Source: CAYPEL01 sp964409635
GTDB taxonomy: Bacteria; Pseudomonadota; Gammaproteobacteria; DSM-19610
Direction: 5' to 3'
Assembly: GCA_964409635.1 (NCBI GenBank)
Contig: CAYPEL010000076.1
Span: forward strand, 1-13,098
Length of the DNA: 13,098 nt
Shown here: positions 1 to 6,073 of the stretch, one piece after another
Layout: every line of letters begins with the position of its first letter
Numbering within the stretch: position 1 is the stretch's first letter
Translations under genes and position numbers: made by a program
Notes under the pieces: generated by a model
What the model was told of the DNA's origin: nothing
What the model saw: the letters and a program-made list of their open reading frames with translations, nothing else
Databases searched by the model: none

Positions 1-541
1 CAACTTCCCGTGACACCAGTTTTTTATCCTTATACACATAGGACATCACAGCAATCCCCTGGGTACGCACCAGCAAGTGCAGGGTCAGTGCCTCTATATC
101 CTGGTCTGAACATAAGGCCTTGAACTGAATTTTTATCCAGCGGCGAAACACATCAAACTGTGCCCTGGCGATCAGTTGCGATGCTGGTTGCGACTTGCCC
201 AGCTCAGTATTCAAACTACCCATGGGGCAACCAAAGCGTACAACATTTTTTAGCTCAAGCAGGGGAACCGAAGCGTAGCGTTTTAATCGCTCCAGCGGGC
301 TATTTAAGGTCGCATCCCAATCGGCCAACATCATTTTCATCAGGCTGATGCGGTGTTCAACCACCGCCTCCAGCACCTCGTCTTTGGTTTTAAAATAATA
401 ATAAAGATTACCGCGCGGCACATTGGCCGCCTCAGCGATGTCAGTGAACGACATCAGGTTGAAACCTCTGTGGTACAGCAGATCGTCCGTTGCATTGATG
501 ATTTGCAGACGGATTTGTTCAGTTTTTTCACGCGCGGCCAT
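1..541 (-). CDS. TetR/AcrR-family transcriptional regulator, 3' end cut by window edge
   Basis: A DNA-binding repressor of the TetR family, expected to act in the cytoplasm as a dimer that leaves DNA when a small ligand binds. 180 codons are visible from the ATG at 541; perhaps 10-20 residues are missing. The N-terminal helix-turn-helix is clear at residues 31-51, with the recognition-helix stretch VPRGNLYYYFKTKDEV at 41-56. The C-terminal domain carries GCPMGSLNTELG at 104-115, a motif I associate with the NemR-like subgroup of TetR proteins (family recollection, not searched). AGGAAGG lies about 12 nt upstream of the start. The gene begins 38 bp after the stop of the epimerase-like gene on the same strand, so the two are probably co-transcribed and the regulator autoregulated through the paired operator at 1605-1643. 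The ligand is unknown. Confidence 0.93.
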   Translation of the reverse strand, partial: MAAREKTEQIRLQIINATDDLLYHRGFNLMSFTDIAEAANVPRGNLYYYFKTKDEVLEAVVEHRISLMKMMLADWDATLNSPLERLKRYASVPLLELKNVVRFGCPMGSLNTELGKSQPASQLIARAQFDVFRRWIKIQFKALCSDQDIEALTLHLLVRTQGIAVMSYVYKDKKLVSREV

Positions 542-579
542 ACCCGAACAATACCTTCCTGCAGCGCATCAGACAACGC

Positions 580-1587
580 TCAGTTCACCGCTTTTGCCAT
601 CCGCATCGGCCTGACCTGACGATGTGACATTTCTGCTACCTGTAGGCGTATGGCATCACGCCAATCGTGGTGCGGTTGATAACCCAGAATCTTTGTTACC
701 TGATCATTATTTGCCTGCGTATCCCTTAATAAATGCACAATACTACGCACAATGAGCGGTTCCCAGGGTACGATCGGATCAATCTTTTCCATCAACCAGG
801 CGAAAGAAAATGCCCCCGCAAAGGGCACAGAATAATGCGGTTTAGGATAGCCAAACGTAGCATGTATAAATTCAATCACTTCACGAACGGTTGGCACTTC
901 TTTTCCCACCACGTTGAATGCCTGAAATCCCTGCAGACCCTCTTTGACCGCCGCTAATCCCATGGCCTGTCCATAATCACGACCATCCGCGAGTGGCATT
1001 TTCGTTTTACCACCGGCCACCCAGGGGACTAAGTGCGTCTTAAGCCGTGGTAGCAAAATGGGGAGTAAACCCAACCCATAATGCTCACCAGCAAATAAAC
1101 CCAGACGCATATTTATCATGGTTTTTTCTGCTGATGCGTGCTCACGAAGAAAGTTTTCAATTTTAATGGCATTACATAAATGCGGCCAGTAGGCTCTGGG
1201 AATGCCTTTAGACAATGCGTTTGAAGAATCACCAGGGGCTGCAACCGCAGTCGTGCTGCCATTCACGTAACACCGGGCATTACTTTTTAAATACTGATTC
1301 AATAGCCGCAGCGTCGGTTGGTAAAATAATTCTGCCGATAGTTTTTTATGGCCCCACAAAGAACTCCAGGACATCGCATTGACCAGCACGTCGACACCAT
1401 CGAGCAAAGAAGACAAATAGGCGGCGTCGCGCAGATCACCTTCGCGTACCTCTCCGTCAAAGGTTTCTGGTAAGCGGTTTTTATCCCGGCAGGCTGCAAT
1501 TAATCGAATACCTGACCGAGAGGATAAGTCATTTAGCGTATGGCTACCTAAAAAACCATTGGCGCCTGTCACGAGAATTGTTTTCAT
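580..1587 (-). CDS. NAD(P)-dependent epimerase/dehydratase-like protein (extended SDR), Tyr to Cys at the catalytic position
   Basis: A 335-residue extended short-chain dehydrogenase/reductase, cytoplasmic, probably acting on a nucleotide-sugar, steroid-like or other small carbonyl/alcohol substrate that cannot be named from sequence. The Rossmann motif TGANGFLG is at residues 7-14 and an acidic patch EGDLRDA at 49-55. The active-site Ser/Thr is seen in NGSTTAV (S111, T112). The usual YxxxK reads CNAIK (C138, K142), so the catalytic tyrosine is replaced by cysteine; the codon at 1174-1176 is TGT, one base from TAT. I chose the ATG at 1587 because AGGAG lies 8 nt upstream; a GTG at 1596 directly abuts that Shine-Dalgarno and is unlikely. 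It is first in an operon with the TetR gene. It may be inactive, or a binding protein or an enzyme with altered chemistry. Confidence 0.88.
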   Translation of the reverse strand: MKTILVTGANGFLGSHTLNDLSSRSGIRLIAACRDKNRLPETFDGEVREGDLRDAAYLSSLLDGVDVLVNAMSWSSLWGHKKLSAELFYQPTLRLLNQYLKSNARCYVNGSTTAVAAPGDSSNALSKGIPRAYWPHLCNAIKIENFLREHASAEKTMINMRLGLFAGEHYGLGLLPILLPRLKTHLVPWVAGGKTKMPLADGRDYGQAMGLAAVKEGLQGFQAFNVVGKEVPTVREVIEFIHATFGYPKPHYSVPFAGAFSFAWLMEKIDPIVPWEPLIVRSIVHLLRDTQANNDQVTKILGYQPHHDWRDAIRLQVAEMSHRQVRPMRMAKAVN

Positions 1588-1604
1588 GCTGAACACTCCT
1601 TATT

Positions 1605-1643
1605 TAAGATGATCGTCTTAAATAATATAAGACGATCATCTTA
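1605..1643. promoter_or_regulatory. Paired TetR-type operator: two 16-bp quasi-palindromes as a perfect inverted repeat
   Basis: TAAGATGATCGTCTTA (1605-1620) and TAAGACGATCATCTTA (1628-1643) are exact reverse complements separated by 7 bp. Each is itself a near-palindrome (14 of 16 positions) with GATC at its centre; centre-to-centre distance is 23 bp, about two helical turns. This is the expected layout for two dimers of a TetR repressor. The sites lie 9 bp upstream of the Shine-Dalgarno of the epimerase-TetR pair and overlap its promoter. The assignment to the adjacent TetR protein is inferred from position. The GATC centres would be Dam targets if the host has Dam. Confidence 0.8.
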
Positions 1644-1650
1644 TTTTCAA
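1622..1650 (-). promoter_or_regulatory. Sigma-70-type promoter of the epimerase-TetR operon
   Basis: On the minus strand a -35 TTGAAA (1645-1650) and a -10 TATTAT (1622-1627) are separated by exactly 17 bp (1628-1644). The right-hand operator palindrome occupies this spacer almost completely, and the left-hand one covers the expected transcription start, which implies strong repression by steric exclusion. The leader to the ATG at 1587 would be only about 25-30 nt. Confidence 0.72.
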
Positions 1651-1677
1651 GGGGGCAGCAATACCACAACGATTCGT

Positions 1678-1875
1678 TGTTGCTTTTATATTATAAAAAA
1701 GCATGATAATCAATGGTATAAAGATTTATTGCCTTGGGGTAATACGCAAGATTTTGGAAATGTGGGGTATTCCTGTATCCGTTATTTTTCCAGGTGGGGA
1801 TATGGCCTGAAAGATGCGGGTGAAGAGGTCGTACAACTCATTCTGGAATTTATGCGTAAACGGGTATCCGCATAA
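1678..1875 (+). pseudogene. Possible 3' remnant of an unidentified gene
   Basis: An open frame ending with TAA at 1873-1875 encodes a protein-like tail rich in Trp, Tyr and Gly, including QWYKDLLPWGNTQDFG and a helix-like end GEEVVQLILEFMRKR. I do not recognise the family. The only in-frame ATG upstream (1609) lies inside the operator and the first 20 or so codons it would give look non-coding, so the original start seems lost. The stretch is more AT-rich than its neighbours. It fills the roughly 250 bp between the operator and the CopZ-N-like gene. It could also be a small intact gene using a non-ATG start, or chance. Confidence 0.3.
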
Positions 1876-1901
1876 ACTGATATTAAAACGGCTAAGTTAG
1901 T

Positions 1902-2324
1902 TTAATCCGGGAAATCTTTTAAGCAACATTTACCAGAGGGGTTTCTGATTTCACAGGCGCACTGCGCAGCTTTGGTTTTTTGTACTACAAATTTCTTTAT
2001 TGAACTGTCAAGTTGCGCCTGTTGTTGTGTCACATCAAAACAATAGCAAATGGGCCGATCCTGCTGAGTTTCTTTCTGACCCACCCGGGTTTTCAAGGCT
2101 GACAGGTTAATAACCGTGTCATCCTGCCCAAAGTACACGACCTTGCACGCCGGGTCGGTACAAAAATAGTACCCCTGCTTGTTAAGCGGGATGGACCAGG
2201 GCGCTTGTATATGGTGTAGCAATGTTTTGATCCTAACTGCACTGTATTCTTCACCATTGACTGGGCAACGGTGCTTTCTGGGATATTGCCTGGTTGCTTT
2301 TTGTGTAGCACAGCATTCTGACAT
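1902..2324 (-). CDS. CopZ-N-like cysteine-rich metal-binding protein (zinc/[2Fe-2S] type), no HMA domain
   Basis: A 140-residue soluble protein with 11 cysteines (4, 5, 20, 55, 60, 93, 95, 122, 124, 133, 134). The layout CPVNGEEY near residue 20, YYFCTDPACKVVYFG at 52-66, ICYCFDV at 92-98, CACE at 122-125 and NPSGKCCL at 128-135 matches what I recall of the N-terminal domain of Archaeoglobus CopZ, which binds zinc and a [2Fe-2S] cluster. The C-terminal copper-chaperone domain with MxCxxC is absent, so this is a stand-alone version, of the kind often found beside heavy-metal resistance genes. The start ATG at 2324 has AGGAG about 8 nt upstream. It is divergent from the SDR at 2424. Metal identity and partner are inferences; no metal transporter lies in the window. 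Confidence 0.8.
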   Translation of the reverse strand: MSECCATQKATRQYPRKHRCPVNGEEYSAVRIKTLLHHIQAPWSIPLNKQGYYFCTDPACKVVYFGQDDTVINLSALKTRVGQKETQQDRPICYCFDVTQQQAQLDSSIKKFVVQKTKAAQCACEIRNPSGKCCLKDFPD

Positions 2325-2349
2325 AAGCCTGGCTCCTGATTACTAAATC

Positions 2350-2419
2350 TTATTTAACCTTGTGTATTACCGCTTTAACTATTAGAGAAAATACACCACT
2401 ATTTACCTTTATTAAATAA
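2350..2419. promoter_or_regulatory. AT-rich divergent promoter region with inverted repeats
   Basis: The 99 bp between the two divergent starts (2324 and 2424) must hold both promoters. It contains a 7-bp inverted repeat GTGTATT (2362-2368) / AATACAC (2390-2396) with a 21-bp gap, and an AT-rich one TTATTTAA (2350-2357) / TTAAATAA (2412-2419). The two are not centred on the same point. They could be binding sites of a shared regulator, but AT-rich matches this short can arise by chance. I could not assign convincing -35/-10 pairs. Confidence 0.3.
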
Positions 2420-2423
2420 CATT

Positions 2424-3113
2424 ATGAGAAAAACGATGAATGTCCTGATTACCGGCGCAAACCGCGGCATTGGCCTGGCCTTTGCTGAGCATTATCTGCA
2501 AGCAGGGCATAAGGTATGGGCCTGTCACCGGGCAGATCCTGGTAAATTAGCGGCCATCTCAGCCTCCAACCTTACCTTGTTGCACTGGGATGTCGCGGTT
2601 TACCCAACAGAACAAAGCTTAAAAAGTCTACCGGATGATATTGGCCTGCTGATCAACAATGCCGGCATCTACGGGCCAGACAAATCCAGCAATCAGTCGC
2701 TTGAGGCGATCACAGCCGAAGGTATGCTACAGGTGTTTGATATTGATTGTGTTGGCACATTACGCGTCGTGCAGTCAGTACTCGATCGCATCCTTCGGGC
2801 CAGAGGCATTATCGCTAACCTCAGTTCAAAAATGGGATCATCCGACGACAATACCAGCGGCGGCTGTTACGCCTATCGCGCCGCCAAAGCCGCCTTGTGT
2901 ATTGTTTCAAAATCGATGGCGGTAGATCTTGGACCTAAAGGCGTGCGGGTCATTACCTTGCATCCTGGTTGGGTGCAAACGGACATGACGGGGCAGACAG
3001 GGGAAATCGATACGCAAACGTCGGTGGAAGGTATGTGCCGCGTGATTGATGCTATCGATCAATATAACCCCGGGGATTTTGTTGCCTGGGATGGTGAGCT
3101 TGTACCGTTTTGA
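2424..3113 (+). CDS. Short-chain dehydrogenase/reductase, C-factor (CsgA)-like
   Basis: A classical SDR of 229 residues, expected to be a cytoplasmic NAD(P)H-dependent oxidoreductase with unknown substrate. Visible motifs are the cofactor loop TGANRGIG (10-17), NNAG (78-81), the catalytic serine in NLSSKMGS (132-139) and YRAAK (Y151, K155), followed by HPGWVQTDM (180-188) as in C-factor-type SDRs. All catalytic residues are intact. The start is uncertain: the ATG at 2424 has no Shine-Dalgarno, whereas the in-frame ATG at 2436 (giving MNVLITGANRG) has a weak GAGA upstream and fits the usual N-terminus better. It is divergent from the CopZ-N-like gene and convergent with the rib operon; it appears to be a single-gene unit. 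Confidence 0.9.
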   Translation: MRKTMNVLITGANRGIGLAFAEHYLQAGHKVWACHRADPGKLAAISASNLTLLHWDVAVYPTEQSLKSLPDDIGLLINNAGIYGPDKSSNQSLEAITAEGMLQVFDIDCVGTLRVVQSVLDRILRARGIIANLSSKMGSSDDNTSGGCYAYRAAKAALCIVSKSMAVDLGPKGVRVITLHPGWVQTDMTGQTGEIDTQTSVEGMCRVIDAIDQYNPGDFVAWDGELVPF

Positions 3114-3174
3114 CTGGGTGCTTCGCGATTTAATTACGTCTGCCCTGGAGAAGGGAGCGGAAAAATCAGTTTGC

Positions 3175-3227
3175 AGGGTGGGTAACCCCACAATTTGCTG
3201 TGGCATCCGGTGGGCTTCACCCACCCT
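3175..3227. repeat. Hairpin-rich dispersed-repeat-like element between convergent genes
   Basis: Outer arms AGGGTGGGT (3175-3183) and ACCCACCCT (3219-3227) are perfect inverted repeats. Inside are a second hairpin GGTGGG-loop-CCCACC (3209-3214 / 3220-3225, 5-nt loop) and a short CCACA/TGTGG stem (3188-3192 / 3199-3203), so two alternative folds compete. The GTAGGGTGGG...CCCACC style recalls intergenic repeats common in proteobacteria (recollection). It lies between the stops of the SDR (3113) and nusB (3248) and could serve as a bidirectional terminator, although no long T-run follows. Confidence 0.6.
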
Positions 3228-3247
3228 ACGGGGAAATTAGATTTACG

Positions 3248-3706
3248 CTATTTATTTCCTTTGGGATGCTCTATTGCGCGAAGTTTTTGGGCTACTTTGT
3301 CGAGAACGCCGTTTATATATTTGTATGCCTGGTCGGCACCGAATTTCTTGGTGAGATTGACCGATTCGTTGATCACTACTTTATAAGGAATATCGATGCG
3401 CTGTTCGAGCTCGTAGCTGGCGAGTCTTAACAAAGCACGTTCTACGGGATCGAGTTCGTTGAGCGGACGATCTATATAGGGGATGAAATGGGCGTCAATT
3501 TCATCCAGCCGGGCGGGAATTTTATGTAATAGTTCATGAAAATAGTCGCTGTCCGCCTTGGTAAAATCTTCATTTTCGTGGAATTGCGCTTCAATTTCTT
3601 TCAGGTTACTGCCTGACAAATCCCACTGATAGAGCGCTTGCATGGCATAGTGCCTGGCGCGAATGCGTAACGCGGTAGCCGCCTGTTTTGGGTTCGGGGC
3701 TGGCAA
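3248..3706 (-). CDS. nusB: Transcription antitermination factor NusB
   Basis: NusB joins NusE (ribosomal protein S10) on boxA RNA in the antitermination complex that aids rRNA transcription. The 152-residue protein is all-helical in character and aligns by eye with E. coli NusB: RARHYAMQALYQWDLS near the start, ALLRLASYEL in the middle, IPYKVVINESVNLTKKFG and the signature KYINGVLDKVA at the end. The start is TTG at 3704-3706, chosen because the homologous N-terminus requires residues before the only early ATG (codon 22). The gap from the ribH stop is 2 bp, and AAGGA lies about 12 nt upstream inside ribH, so translation is probably coupled. It is the last gene of the operon; thiL does not follow. 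Confidence 0.95.
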   Translation of the reverse strand: MPAPNPKQAATALRIRARHYAMQALYQWDLSGSNLKEIEAQFHENEDFTKADSDYFHELLHKIPARLDEIDAHFIPYIDRPLNELDPVERALLRLASYELEQRIDIPYKVVINESVNLTKKFGADQAYKYINGVLDKVAQKLRAIEHPKGNK

Positions 3707-3708
3707 GA

Positions 3709-4182
3709 CTATTTGATTTCCTTGAGCAGGTTGACCATCTCGATAACCGACATGGCGGCTTCCCCACCCTTGTTACCTGCCTTAGTCCCGGCACGTTCTA
3801 TAGCCTGTTCAATACTATCGACCGTCAGCACCCCTAAGGCTATCGGAATATCCTGATTCAACGACACGCTAGACAGGCCTTTGGTGCATTCACCGGCGAC
3901 ATACTCAAAATGGGGTGTACCGCCACGGATCACTGCACCCAGCGCAACGATGGCATCATATTTTTTAGTTGCCGCCAGTCGTTGTGCAGTGATCGGCATT
4001 TCAAAGGCGCCGGGCACGCGGATGATTTCAAGGTCACGGTCTTCCGCACCATGACGTTTCAGGGTATCGATGGCGCCATCGAGCAGGCGTTCGACAATAA
4101 AACTGTTAAACCGCGCAACCAGTAAAGCGATGCGTGCATTGCTGATGGTTAACTGGCCTTCTATGACTGGAATGTCTTTCAT
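3709..4182 (-). CDS. ribH: 6,7-dimethyl-8-ribityllumazine synthase
   Basis: Condenses 5-amino-6-ribitylamino-uracil with 3,4-dihydroxy-2-butanone 4-phosphate to lumazine, the next-to-last step of riboflavin synthesis; the family forms pentamers or 60-mer capsids in the cytoplasm. The 157 residues are the normal length. Visible are ARFNSFIVERLLDGA (23-37), the substrate-binding VPGAFEMP (56-63), the core GAVIRGGTPHFEYV with general-base H91, and GTKAGNKGGEAA near the C-terminus. The ATG at 4182 has GGAG about 9 nt upstream. It lies 87 bp after ribBA, the largest gap within the rib genes, and 2 bp before nusB. Confidence 0.97.
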   Translation of the reverse strand: MKDIPVIEGQLTISNARIALLVARFNSFIVERLLDGAIDTLKRHGAEDRDLEIIRVPGAFEMPITAQRLAATKKYDAIVALGAVIRGGTPHFEYVAGECTKGLSSVSLNQDIPIALGVLTVDSIEQAIERAGTKAGNKGGEAAMSVIEMVNLLKEIK

Positions 4183-4269
4183 CTGGATTGCTCCATTAAA
4201 TGGTATGTTTTATTTACAAATAACACTGCGATAATCTAAATCTATCAGCCCGCTGTCAGCACTACTATT

Positions 4270-5379
4270 TTAATCATCGCCTTCCACGTATTCGACCACT
4301 TCCAGGCCGAAGCCTGACAGGCCATGTACCACTTTTGGCGCACTCATGACGCGCATACGCCGCACCCCCAGATCGGTGAGCATTTGCGCACCGATTCCAT
4401 AAGTACGCAGCTCTTCCTTGCTTTCGTGCTCGACCGGATCACCGGTACGGGCATGATCATCGTATTTACGGATGCGTTCAACTAGCTGCTTCGGCGTTTC
4501 GGGCTGCCCAAGAACAATAATAACGCCCGTGCCTTGCTCGGCGATACGTTGCATAACATCGCGTAAGGGCCAGCCTGTATCACCCATTTGCGCAGCAAAT
4601 AAATCCGACAGGGAATCCTGCACCTGAACACGCACCAGCGCCGGTGTTTCAGCATCAAGCTTACCCATGACGAGCGCCATATGCAGGTACTTATCGATCA
4701 TATCCTGATAGGCAACCAGCCGGAAGGTACCGTATTCGGTTGGCAAATCACATTGCGCAACACGTTCAATAGTTTTTTCGTTGGCAATCCGGTAGTGAAT
4801 CAGATCAGCGATGGTGCCGACTTTTAGCTGGTGCTGTTCTGCAAATTTTTCCAGATCCGGACGCCGCGCCATGGTGCCGTCTTCGTTGAGAATCTCTACA
4901 ATAACGGCCGCAGGCTCCAGCCCGGCAAGACGCGCAAGATCACAACCGGCTTCGGTATGTCCGGCGCGGGTCAACACACCACCGGGCTGCGCCATCAGTG
5001 GAAAAATATGGCCGGGCTGCACCAAATCGTGAGGCACTGCATTAGGTTGCACAGCGGTACGCATAGTGTGGGCGCGATCATAGGCAGAAATTCCCGTTGT
5101 GACGCCTTCTGCCGCTTCGATCGACACAGTGAAGTTAGTCGAATGCGCTGTCTGGTTATCATTCACCATCAACGGCAGAGCGAGTTGTTTACAGCGCTCA
5201 CGGGTGACGGTCAGGCAGATCAATCCGCGGCCGTGGGTCGCCATGAAGTTAACGTCTTGCGGGCGGGCCATGGAAGCGGCCATAAGCAGATCGCCTTCAT
5301 TTTCGCGATCCTCGTCGTCCATAATAATGACCATACGGCCGGCGCGGATGTCTTCAATGATTTCTTCTGTGGTATTCAA
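4270..5379 (-). CDS. ribBA: RibBX-type 3,4-dihydroxy-2-butanone-4-phosphate synthase with degenerate GTP cyclohydrolase II-like domain
   Basis: Residues 1-200 form a DHBP synthase, which converts ribulose 5-phosphate to the four-carbon riboflavin precursor: DDEDRENEGD at 21-30, THGRGLICL at 48-56, RAGHTEAGCDLA at 138-149 and EILNEDGTMA at 162-171 are all intact. Residues 205-369 follow the GTP cyclohydrolase II fold (YGTFRLVAY at 216-224, YGIGAQMLTDLGVRRMRV at 327-344) but lack the zinc cysteines of the usual SECLTGD...CDCG region; that stretch reads VQVQDSLSDLFAAQMGD. This is the variant described in Proteobacteria as RibBX, so the second domain should not have cyclohydrolase activity and a separate ribA is expected elsewhere. 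The start is taken as TTG at 5377-5379; no ATG fits, and the frame is closed by TAA at 5398-5400. It starts 24 bp after ribE. No FMN riboswitch fits in that gap. Confidence 0.93.
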   Translation of the reverse strand: MNTTEEIIEDIRAGRMVIIMDDEDRENEGDLLMAASMARPQDVNFMATHGRGLICLTVTRERCKQLALPLMVNDNQTAHSTNFTVSIEAAEGVTTGISAYDRAHTMRTAVQPNAVPHDLVQPGHIFPLMAQPGGVLTRAGHTEAGCDLARLAGLEPAAVIVEILNEDGTMARRPDLEKFAEQHQLKVGTIADLIHYRIANEKTIERVAQCDLPTEYGTFRLVAYQDMIDKYLHMALVMGKLDAETPALVRVQVQDSLSDLFAAQMGDTGWPLRDVMQRIAEQGTGVIIVLGQPETPKQLVERIRKYDDHARTGDPVEHESKEELRTYGIGAQMLTDLGVRRMRVMSAPKVVHGLSGFGLEVVEYVEGDD

Positions 5380-5403
5380 AAGTTTCTTATCTTCAATTTA
5401 GAT

Positions 5404-6066
5404 TCAGGTGGATAAAAAACCGCAACGTTTAAGCATGGCTTCATCAATATCCGTCCCCTGCCCTGATGTTGCCTTGTCACCCAGCAACAAGCGTTCGAGA
5501 TAGCGGGCAATTATATCGACTTCCAGGTTAAAACGCTGTCCCGGTTTAAAGTCACCCATTGTGGTTTCCGCCAGCGTATGTGGGACGATATTCAACTCGA
5601 ACTCATTAGCCTTAACCCTGTTAACCGTAAGGCTGATGCCGTCAATGCATACTGAGCCTTTTGCTGCGATGTAGCGTGCCAGCGAATCGGGTGAACGCAG
5701 CCGAAAGCCTTCAGAGCGGCCCTCTTTCCAGCGTTCGGTGACTTCACCTACGCCATCCACATGTCCACTGACCAGGTGACCGCCTAACCGGGTTGTTGGA
5801 GTCAGCGCTTTTTCGAGATTGACACAGTCTCCAGTTTTCATTTCACCCAGTGTTGTATGAGCCAGGGTTTGCGCCGAAACATCGGCCCAAAAACCATTAC
5901 CGGGTAAATTGACGGCCGTCAAGCATACGCCGCTGGTAGCGATGCTATCGCCTAAAGCGACATCCGTTAAATCCAGTTTTTCTGTCTCTATATACAAGCG
6001 CATATCGCTGCCAGACTTTTGCATTGCAGCGATTTTTCCAACAGCTTGAATAATGCCGGTAAACAT
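5404..6066 (-). CDS. ribE: Riboflavin synthase
   Basis: Dismutates two lumazine molecules to riboflavin, the last step of the pathway; the family is a cytoplasmic homotrimer. The 220 residues show the two related barrel halves: MFTGIIQAVG (1-10) with GDSIATSGVCLTAV (39-52), and GHVDGVGEV (101-109) with GSVCIDGISLTVN (137-149). The start at ATG 6066 gives the family's MFTGII N-terminus; an in-frame ATG at 6117 would add 17 residues that overlap the preceding gene and look non-homologous. There is no good Shine-Dalgarno: the preceding small gene stops 7 bp upstream, so reinitiation or coupling is likely. The symbol ribC is used for the same enzyme in some species. Confidence 0.96.
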   Translation of the reverse strand: MFTGIIQAVGKIAAMQKSGSDMRLYIETEKLDLTDVALGDSIATSGVCLTAVNLPGNGFWADVSAQTLAHTTLGEMKTGDCVNLEKALTPTTRLGGHLVSGHVDGVGEVTERWKEGRSEGFRLRSPDSLARYIAAKGSVCIDGISLTVNRVKANEFELNIVPHTLAETTMGDFKPGQRFNLEVDIIARYLERLLLGDKATSGQGTDIDEAMLKRCGFLST

Positions 6067-6073
6067 GGTTTTT

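Noticed and set aside
1609..1677. ATG start for the plus-strand frame ending at 1875
   Set aside because: The ATG and the following codons are the operator and promoter of the epimerase-TetR operon, and no ribosome binding site precedes it.
4210..4223. Near-palindrome TTATTTACAAATAA before ribH
   Set aside because: It is short and AT-only apart from its centre; such a match is expected by chance in an AT-rich gap.
5380..5403. FMN riboswitch in front of ribBA
   Set aside because: The gap is 24 bp, and no riboswitch-like conserved core was recognised before ribD or ribH either.
4831..5415. Plus-strand open frame of 194 codons
   Set aside because: It lies opposite ribBA, whose domains and catalytic motifs are unmistakable; the plus-strand product has no recognisable features.
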